NCBI RefSeq assembly: GCF_028858725.1
Contig: NC_084760.1
Location: forward strand, 53,097,367 to 53,161,366
Direction: 5' to 3'
DNA from: Colius striatus
Lineage: Eukaryota; Chordata; Aves; Coliiformes; Coliidae
Length of the DNA: 64,000 nucleotides
Positions 60,301 through 64,000 of the stretch are shown in pieces (the stretch's first letter is position 1; each line of letters opens with the position of its first letter). The notes below the pieces were generated by a model, which saw only the letters and a program-made list of their open reading frames with translations, was not told where the DNA came from and did no database searches. A program made the translations under genes and the position numbers.

Positions 60301-63300
60301 AATTCTGGTGGGGTCATCCAGGATGTCCTTTGGCACTGTGCAGTATTAAATGCTACAGCTGCACTCCCCCTTGTTCCTGGCAAACACTACCTCCATCCTG
60401 CCCTGTCTGAGCCACTGACACTGACGTCACCATGCCCAAATTATCCACTGAGACTCTTTATACACATCCTGACACCCTGTCCTACTCACGGGGACAAAGT
60501 GGGTTAAATATACTCTCATCTGGAAAAAAATTTAAAAGAGCATTTTTACCTTACGCAGCTCAAACCAGAAGCTGTTTTCATTGACGTGCCCAGGAGCTCT
60601 CCATTCTAGCTGGAAACTAGTGTTTCTGGGAAGTATGTTGACAGGTGCAGGCGGAGTCTCAAAAGTCTTTGCAATAACTGGGGCACTTTCAGAAAACCAG
60701 TTCTCATGAGGATGAAAAGCAAGAACCTAGAAAAGAAACAAATGAACTGTACAATACCAGACCAGTTGGAAAAGTGGTTTTAGCAACTCTGAGTATTTGG
60801 AAGACTAGCTGTTTGCAAACAAGACAATATTCAGGCAATATAAATATAGGTGTACAAAGATTTGAGCCTCACAGCTTCAGCATTACACATCTTCAGGCTG
60901 GAAGCTCATGGCGACAGTCTCCTTCCTTCAGAAATTCCTCTTAGTTTTGTGTTTCATCTTTCTATTAAGAATCTTCTCTTTCTAGACCTTTCTGAAATGC
61001 CATATACTCTTACATAGGCATGCAGATGTTACATCACATGCTAAGCAGTGTTTAAGGATCACAAAACCACAAAATGAGGAGGTGCTTTAGCACACTGCCT
61101 TCCATTAAGCCACAATTCAATATGATCTGTGTTTGAATATGCATACTTACACACATGCATATAGGTATATAGATGTGTGTGTAGGATGTATCCCCTGTTA
61201 TATCAGTAACAGTAATAAAAGCACAATGTCAAATTAGGACCAGAACAGATCCCCTCAGCCTCAAGATGAATGTTCTCCCAGGCCTTGTATGAACACTGAA
61301 AATCACTCTCTGACTCTATTTATGCTCATTCTGCAGACAGTATTTACTTCATTGCTTTTGAAAATGTCACTTGTGTTACAACTGTGCTGTCCAGATACGT
61401 CATTCACTGTTTTCCTTTTAATCCTTCATCTGTCAAGGGAGAGGCAGTATGTTTTGTTCTCCAAATCCATATCAGACATTTTTATTCTTCCGTTATCCTC
61501 TACATGCTTGTATACTACCTATTTACCATTTTGTCCTAATGTAGTCCTAATAATACTTATATATGTGCTAATATAGTCTTAGTAAAACTGTATGTGTCCT
61601 TAAAGTAACTTCAGGTACTGAAGTTACATGAAGTGGTCTAAAATTTCCTCTTTGAAGCCAAATGTGGTCAGCTTTTTTTTGCAAATTCTGTGGGACTTGC
61701 ACCCTTCCAAAAGTTACCAGAGATAATCATGAACATTCACAGACTGTTTTTAACCATCTCCTTATGTAGTTTGAGGCTGACTTAAATACATATGACCTAC
61801 ATAAACAGTCTTTAACCTGAACTTTCCTTCTCTTGATCTGTTGTGCTACTGTTAGCTTCACATGGTCATGTTACATATGTCACAGGTCCTCTGTTTCTAA
61901 AAACAAAACAAAACAATACCGAAACCAATTCTTCCTTTTGTTGTTCTCCACATACTAACAGAGCCTTCCCAAATGCCTTTTTAGTCCTGCTTTGAGTTCC
62001 TTTGGTTCCTTCACCTTCTTCATTTTGTCTTACTCTTTTCTGCTCATTCTTACAGCAATAACACATGTAGTTGGGCAGATAACACTGACATTACTTTAGG
62101 ATGGTGGTCCCCTTAACCTGTCTGTCCAAAAAGCTTTGCTGCGTGACTTTGACAATAGGAGTGTCAGGGGGGCTGGTGTGTCTGCACTTCAATTCTCACC
62201 ATTCATAGCCCAGCATAACTACACAAGCCACAAAAGTTTTTGTGCAATACTAACATAGAACATCACACAAACTGCAGCAGCTGGTGAATTAATATCCCAT
62301 TCTACCGCTTTTGCTAACTATCCTTGGGCTAGCCTGTTGTTAGCTTTCCTATTTCTATATTTTTTTCTGCTTCAATACAATAATTGAAAAACCTAGATTT
62401 TCTTCTGTCTCTGACTCACTTGGACAGTGGAAGAAACTACTTCTTTAGCACTAACAGCATCACATTCCAGCAAAATCCATTATCAGAAGGTTTGCAATCA
62501 CCCTTCAAGATTCTTGTCTACAGAAATTTATTTCAAAGGCCAACAAATAGCGAAGTGTCTACTTGCATTTTTAGGTCACTGTTAGTCCTCTGCATTTGTT
62601 AAAGGGGCAATATTGTTATATTGTTCTGTTGTGAGCTTCATGTGCATATTTTATAACATACTTTTGTTTAAAACGTGACTCCTGCAAGACAGAATCACTG
62701 AACTACTAATTCAGCCATCATCTGTATCTCTATGGATACATATTTTAATTCATTGGACTCAGAAAAAAAATTTTCTTTTTTTTCTAGAACAAAAGTTAAA
62801 GGAAAAACAGCAACTGGCAAAATGGCTGAGTCAGCTCTTGACATAATATATAGAGATTTCCCCTTTATGAAAGTGTCAGAAATGGTGCTTCCTTGACAAA
62901 AGCCTTTATCTTTTGTCCATGACATGTTTGCACTCACATGGCCCTGTTTATTATACTTCACCTAGTCCTTCACAAGCAGGTCACAGTTCCAGGCATCCTT
63001 CTTTGAGAATAGAGGATACCCATCATTTGACCCTCTCTTAGCATGTTGCATCAAGTATTGGGGCAATAACAGAAAAACTGCAGCAGAAACTCATCTTTAC
63101 TCTTGAGATCTGTGTTGTGCTCCCCAAATTCTCAGTTCTAGGGATTTAATCTGAACAACTCATCTAGGAACAAACTGTGATGCTTAATTTTCCTTAAGAC
63201 TAGAGGACTGAGAGACGTCTGCCATGTTTTCAAAACACACATATAGCTTTGCAGAAGAGCACTCTAAAGATTTGCAGGTTAATGAACGAACAGGTAAAAC

Positions 63301-64000
63301 GGCTTATAATTCTACCTTGAATGAATTGTTTGTTCCAGACTGGAGTCCACTGACAGACCAAGTGAGTGTCCCGTTTGGAAATTCACTTTTTCGCAAGGGC
63401 GTTGCTGGGACAGGAGGTAATAAATTGACAGAGACTTGATAGCGAATCAATTCTAGAGGTCCATTTGGTTTCCAAGGGTCTCTCCAAGATACATTGATGA
63501 TGGTGTCAGACAAAACCACTGTCTTAATTGCATCAGCTGCCTCTGGTACTTAAATAGAAAGAAAAATTAATGTCCTTTTAGGTATAGGTCTCACTAGAAG
63601 GTGTTTTTGTTTTCTTTTTAGAGAAGTCAAGAAATGTCACTGAGGAAAGAAAGAAAAGTTGTAAACATATGAATATGATCCATCTACAGGACTGACACTC
63701 TACACATGCAAAACTCATATTCTTGTATAGTCAGTCAGCTGCAGATAAGTTCCAAATATTTTGATGGACTTTTTTTGATATCTCCTTGACTATCCTACCA
63801 TGCAAGCAGACTAAAAACCACCTATCTCTTCTCCTACACCTCTATGTTTCTAGTCATACCACTAAATTTCTTCTCTCTCTCAGTTTCCTACTCACAGTCT
63901 CAGATGTGAGTTTAATATAACACTTACTCAGATATGCAGAACAGAAAAAGTGTGAAGGAAGAAACCTCAGAAGCAAGCATTGTTTGCCATCATTTACAGT
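30188..64000 (-). CDS. ROS1: ROS1 receptor tyrosine kinase, 3' part of gene (spliced, continues beyond right edge)
   Basis: ROS1 is a very large orphan-type receptor tyrosine kinase at the cell surface; NELL2 is a reported ligand in epididymis development. It is the cellular counterpart of the v-ros oncogene of an avian sarcoma virus. Fifteen well-supported exons (63548 down to 30188) give 738 in-frame residues to the stop, and all junctions are GT/AG with matching phases; a sixteenth exon probably runs off the edge. In order they encode three fibronectin III domains with several N-glycosylation sites, one transmembrane helix, a basic juxtamembrane segment, a complete Tyr kinase ([30 protein letters not shown] activation loop, WMAPES) and a short tail ending with one EGLNYMVL Tyr motif. 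The N-terminal two thirds lie outside. No frameshift or stop interrupts the reconstructed frame. Confidence 0.97.
33191..33275 (+). repeat. Perfect (TTCCC)17 pentanucleotide array
   Basis: Seventeen uninterrupted copies of TTCCC are visible in the last ROS1 intron, so the ROS1 transcript would contain GGGAA repeats. It gives a spurious Pro-Phe-Pro-Ser-Leu type open frame. The unit differs from the GGAAA array at 23 kb. Confidence 0.97.
39231..39502 (+). mobile_element. CR1 LINE 3' fragment, sense on +
   Basis: Starts within the ORF2 end (GACAGGACAAGTGGTAATGG), runs through the same 3' region as the copy at 7.4 kb and ends in CATTCTATGGTTCTATGATT-type tail repeats. It is 5' truncated and lies antisense to ROS1. 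Confidence 0.93.
40121..40442 (-). mobile_element. Small solo LTR of an endogenous retrovirus (322 bp) with CCTTC target duplication
   Basis: The element runs from TGTGGTGGTTTAACC to CCCAGTACA, so it has TG...CA ends. It is flanked by CCTTC on both sides (40116-40120 and 40443-40447), a 5-bp target-site duplication. Read on the - strand it starts TGTACTGGGTTTGG and ends GTTAAACCACCACA, like the LTR at 47581-48726, so the transcriptional sense is probably - (same as ROS1). No internal retroviral genes are present. It was formed by recombination between two LTRs or is an internally deleted derivative. Confidence 0.8.
40750..40913 (-). CDS. ROS1: ROS1 exon: end of kinase C-lobe
   Basis: Acceptor TTTTCCAG, then A completing Ile, then [20 protein letters not shown] to VINQAFE plus G. 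The CW...RPTF motif is the conserved end of a tyrosine kinase C-lobe (subdomain XI). The donor is GTGAGT. Human has Leu-Trp-Asn where this bird has Ile-Cys-Asp before LM, a variable position. Confidence 0.96.
40914..46040 (-). other. ROS1: ROS1 intron with CR1 remnant
   Basis: A 5.1-kb intron with a GTAAGT donor and CCAG acceptor. An old antisense CR1 copy lies at 42508-42740. Elsewhere I see no exon, RNA gene or recognisable repeat. Confidence 0.85.
42508..42740 (-). mobile_element. Old CR1 LINE fragment, antisense
   Basis: Begins GTCATAGACTCATAGAAATG, continues with AAGGACCTTCAAAGATTATC and TAGTCCAACC, and includes CTCTCTGGGCAACC before the similarity fades. It is more diverged than the copies at 7.4, 39.3 and 59.6 kb, so probably an older subfamily. 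Confidence 0.85.
46041..46175 (-). CDS. ROS1: ROS1 exon: kinase subdomains IX-X
   Basis: Acceptor TTTCTAG, then G completing the Trp of DVW, then [20 protein letters not shown] and [13 protein letters not shown], ending AT before GTAAGT. DVW(A/S)FGVL(V/I)WE is the conserved F-helix region of receptor tyrosine kinases. Confidence 0.96.
46176..47278 (-). other. ROS1: ROS1 intron, nothing else seen
   Basis: A 1.1-kb intron with GTGAGT donor and TTTCTAG acceptor. No recognisable repeat or exon inside. Confidence 0.85.
47279..47482 (-). CDS. ROS1: ROS1 exon: catalytic and activation loops
   Basis: Encodes DLAARNCLV (the HR codons come from the previous exon), [37 protein letters not shown] and SDV plus TG. 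The catalytic Asp and Asn, the DFG metal-binding motif, the paired activation-loop tyrosines and the APE motif are all intact. Between RNC and KIGDFG there are six more residues than in the insulin receptor, a feature shared with human ROS1. Acceptor AAATCAG, donor GTGAGT. Confidence 0.98.
47530..47580 (-). mobile_element. CR1 fragment, left part, split by LTR insertion
   Basis: GACCTCTGGGGGTCATCTGG followed by TTCAATCC is the antisense 3' end of an old CR1. The element continues at 48727 after the solo LTR. The last five bases (CAAAC) are the target site of that LTR. Confidence 0.7.
47581..48726 (+). mobile_element. Solo LTR of an endogenous retrovirus (1146 bp) with CAAAC target duplication
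   Basis: Begins TGTACCGGTTTTGCC and ends GCTAAACCACCACA, so TG...CA. It is flanked by CAAAC at 47576-47580 and 48727-48731, a 5-bp target-site duplication. The middle is made of loosely repeated units of the kind GTGGAGGA/CCCACGCTGGAGCAG. A T-rich region with CTTTATTTCTC follows near 48510, then AGTCTGTTTTGCCCATGACG. This layout matches LTRs I recognise as abundant in many bird genomes, probably ERVL-like. There are no gag, pol or env sequences. It lies antisense to ROS1 and 99 bases from an exon acceptor. Confidence 0.88.
48727..48895 (-). mobile_element. CR1 fragment, right part, split by LTR insertion
   Basis: After the second CAAAC come CTCAAGGTCATATC, ACTGGACATGACACGG and CTCTGAACAACCTGTTCCAG, which follow the antisense order of a CR1 3' region (CTCTGGGCAACCTGTTCCAG in other copies). 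It is strongly diverged, consistent with a CR1 older than the LTR. Confidence 0.65.
49053..49144 (-). CDS. ROS1: ROS1 exon: kinase helix E to HR of HRD
   Basis: Acceptor GCTCCAG, then [20 protein letters not shown] and [10 protein letters not shown] plus AG, followed by donor GTACAG. AG joins G of the next exon to give Arg of the HRD motif. Phase 0 at the start agrees with the preceding exon. Confidence 0.96.
49145..50531 (-). other. ROS1: ROS1 intron with CR1
   Basis: A 1.39-kb intron (donor GTAGGG). It contains the antisense CR1 fragment at 49560-49872; the remainder shows nothing recognisable. Confidence 0.85.
49560..49872 (-). mobile_element. CR1 LINE fragment, antisense
   Basis: TCACAGAGTCACAGAATGGT is followed by AAGGGACTTCTAGAGATCAT, CCAGTCCAACCC, GGAGACTCTACAACTTCTCT and CCTTGTCCTGTCACTGG, the full antisense order of a CR1 3' end. 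Moderately diverged. Confidence 0.92.
50532..50661 (-). CDS. ROS1: ROS1 exon: kinase hinge
   Basis: Acceptor CTCTTTAG, then T completing Ser, then [39 protein letters not shown] and RKQK, donor GTAGGG. The gatekeeper Leu of LILEL and the solvent-front Gly of GGDLL match the human residues known from kinase-inhibitor studies. Confidence 0.97.
50662..53540 (-). other. ROS1: ROS1 intron with CR1
   Basis: A 2.9-kb intron with GTAGGG donor. One CR1 copy at 52104-52408. The remaining sequence is AT-rich with no exon or other repeat that I recognise. Confidence 0.85.
52104..52408 (-). mobile_element. CR1 LINE fragment, antisense
   Basis: ATCACAGAATCTCAAGAGCT then GGAAGAGACCTTGAAAGATT, GGGACTCCACAACCCATCTG, GGCAACCTGTTCCAGTGCTC and TTGCCCCTTGTCCTATCATT. 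The - strand keeps a 75-codon remnant of the ORF2 end. Moderately old. Confidence 0.92.
53541..53605 (-). CDS. ROS1: ROS1 exon: kinase helix C
   Basis: A 65-base exon, acceptor GGGTAG, encoding [21 protein letters not shown] and the AG of Ser; donor GTAGGG. It contains the helix-C Glu (FLKEAHLM) that pairs with the VAVK lysine. It is too short to show as an open frame and was found by protein similarity. Confidence 0.96.
53857..54019 (-). CDS. ROS1: ROS1 exon: kinase P-loop and catalytic lysine
   Basis: Acceptor TTTTGTAG, then C completing Ser, [49 protein letters not shown] and KVAVK, donor GTAATC. The glycine-rich loop and the ATP-binding lysine are intact. Confidence 0.98.
54020..55304 (-). 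other. ROS1: ROS1 introns flanking the juxtamembrane exon
   Basis: Two introns (54020-54426 and 54563-55304) with no repeat or extra exon that I recognise. The short open frames here overlap the true exon in wrong frames. Confidence 0.75.
54427..54562 (-). CDS. ROS1: ROS1 exon: juxtamembrane segment
   Basis: Acceptor CTGTTACAG, then TA completing Val, [44 protein letters not shown] and AG; donor GTATGT. The basic start is the stop-transfer flank of the transmembrane helix, and EDKELA.LRG...GLANACYA is conserved in human ROS1. Confidence 0.95.
55305..55397 (-). CDS. ROS1: ROS1 exon: transmembrane helix
   Basis: Acceptor TTTAACAG, then AT completing Asp, [20 protein letters not shown] and [10 protein letters not shown] plus G; donor GTATGT. 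About 24 consecutive hydrophobic residues form the single membrane-spanning helix, followed by the basic VWHQRWK in the next exon. The extracellular stub is shorter than, and differs from, the human one. Confidence 0.94.
55398..58206 (-). other. ROS1: ROS1 introns around the last FnIII exon
   Basis: Introns 55398-56025 and 56214-58206. I see no interspersed repeat, extra exon or RNA gene in either. Confidence 0.75.
56026..56213 (-). CDS. ROS1: ROS1 exon: membrane-proximal FnIII, second half
   Basis: Acceptor TTTTTCAG, then G completing Arg, [53 protein letters not shown] and IILSE plus G; donor [23 protein letters not shown] is the typical F-G strand of a fibronectin III domain. N-glycosylation sequons NTS and NGS. 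Confidence 0.95.
58207..58324 (-). CDS. ROS1: ROS1 exon: membrane-proximal FnIII, first half
   Basis: Acceptor GCCTAAG, then CT completing Ala, [38 protein letters not shown] and AG; donor GTAAGC. The [11 protein letters not shown]...TYYILE pattern is the B-C strand of a FnIII domain and close to human. Sequons NGS and NLT. Confidence 0.95.
58325..58798 (-). other. ROS1: ROS1 intron, nothing else seen
   Basis: A 474-base AT-rich intron with GTAAGC donor and CCTAAG acceptor. Confidence 0.8.
58799..58973 (-). CDS. ROS1: ROS1 exon: second FnIII from the membrane, second half
   Basis: Acceptor TTTCTAG, then [58 protein letters not shown] and G; donor [20 protein letters not shown] is the F strand of a FnIII domain. 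Two cysteines (CTRDLVYTC) may pair, as in the similar human stretch. Confidence 0.94.
58974..60549 (-). other. ROS1: ROS1 intron with CR1
   Basis: A 1.58-kb intron (donor GTAAAA), about a third of which is the CR1 copy at 59552-60131. Nothing else recognisable. Confidence 0.85.
59552..60131 (-). mobile_element. CR1 LINE 3' fragment with decayed ORF2 end, antisense to + (sense with ROS1)
   Basis: Starts with an expanded TCATAGAATC tail array (59552-59605), then the antisense CR1 3' end. On the - strand, 60132-59866 still reads as the C-terminal part of CR1 ORF2 ([44 protein letters not shown]), broken afterwards by frameshifts. At 580 bp it is the longest CR1 here and of the same subfamily as those at 7.4 and 39.3 kb. 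Confidence 0.95.
60550..60726 (-). CDS. ROS1: ROS1 exon: FnIII junction (end of one domain, start of next)
   Basis: Acceptor TTTCTAG, then [37 protein letters not shown] and [22 protein letters not shown]; donor GTAAAA. The first third finishes the FnIII domain begun at 63.4 kb and the rest begins the next one. Phase 0 at both ends. Confidence 0.95.
60727..63315 (-). other. ROS1: ROS1 intron, nothing else seen
   Basis: A 2.6-kb intron with GTAGAA donor and TTTCTAG acceptor. AT-rich, no interspersed repeat or extra exon that I recognise. Confidence 0.8.
63316..63548 (-). CDS. ROS1: ROS1 exon: third FnIII from the membrane
   Basis: Acceptor ATTTAAG, then TA completing a codon, [40 protein letters not shown] and [24 protein letters not shown]; donor [22 protein letters not shown] is the B-C strand signature of FnIII and close to human ROS1. 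Sequons NVS, NGT and NNS. Confidence 0.96.
63549..63927 (-). other. ROS1: ROS1 intron, nothing else seen
   Basis: A 379-base intron between the FnIII exon and a probable further upstream exon. No repeat is recognised. Confidence 0.5.
63928..64000 (-). CDS. ROS1: Probable further ROS1 exon, cut by window edge
   Basis: On the - strand, 73 bases from the window edge to a GTAAGT donor are open in the required frame and end in phase 1, as the next exon demands (A|TA gives Ile before PEAADAIK). The reading ends ...[10 protein letters not shown]. Only 24 codons are visible, so similarity cannot be judged well; support rests on the perfect donor and matching phase. Confidence 0.5.

Noticed and set aside
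1-64000. tRNA, rRNA, microRNA or other structural RNA genes
   Set aside because: I saw no tRNA A/B-box pair, rRNA motif or convincing precursor hairpin. A dedicated covariance-model search would be needed to exclude small RNAs.

Overview
The window is vertebrate nuclear DNA, almost certainly from a bird. It has intron-split genes with GT/AG splice sites, an intergenic background of about 40% GC, many fragments of the avian CR1 LINE and bird-type LTRs. There are no bacterial-style operons, RNA genes or CRISPR arrays. The LTR family resembles ones I remember from non-galliform birds, but I cannot name a species.

Two recognisable genes converge on each other. VGLL2 (vestigial-like 2, a TEAD transcription cofactor of muscle and craniofacial development) lies on the + strand at 13024-19052. 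It has four coding exons totalling 308 codons plus stop, inside a CpG island of about 12.3-16.0 kb. ROS1 (orphan receptor tyrosine kinase, the cellular counterpart of v-ros) lies on the - strand. Only its 3' part is present: fifteen well-supported exons from 63548 down to the stop at 30188, plus a probable sixteenth that runs off the right edge. They encode three membrane-proximal fibronectin III domains, the transmembrane helix, the juxtamembrane segment, the complete kinase domain and a short C-terminal tail. VGLL2 next to ROS1 in convergent order matches my recollection of the human 6q22 arrangement.

Layout: 1-12 kb is intergenic with one CR1 copy; 12-20 kb is the VGLL2 promoter, gene and probable 3' UTR; 20-29.9 kb is intergenic with a 38-copy GGAAA pentanucleotide array and candidate enhancers; 29.9-64 kb is ROS1. 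The last ROS1 intron is 10.4 kb. Two introns carry solo LTRs with TG...CA ends and 5-bp target duplications, one of them inserted inside an older CR1. Several other introns carry CR1 copies.

I found no previously undescribed multi-gene system. The observations most worth following up are a perfect phosphorylation-dependent sumoylation consensus and a pure nine-histidine run in VGLL2, an inverted TEAD-site pair with an E-box in a VGLL2 intron, a PBX/MEIS-type composite site in the intergenic region, the two solo LTRs sharing terminal motifs, and a ROS1 tail that appears shorter than the human one.
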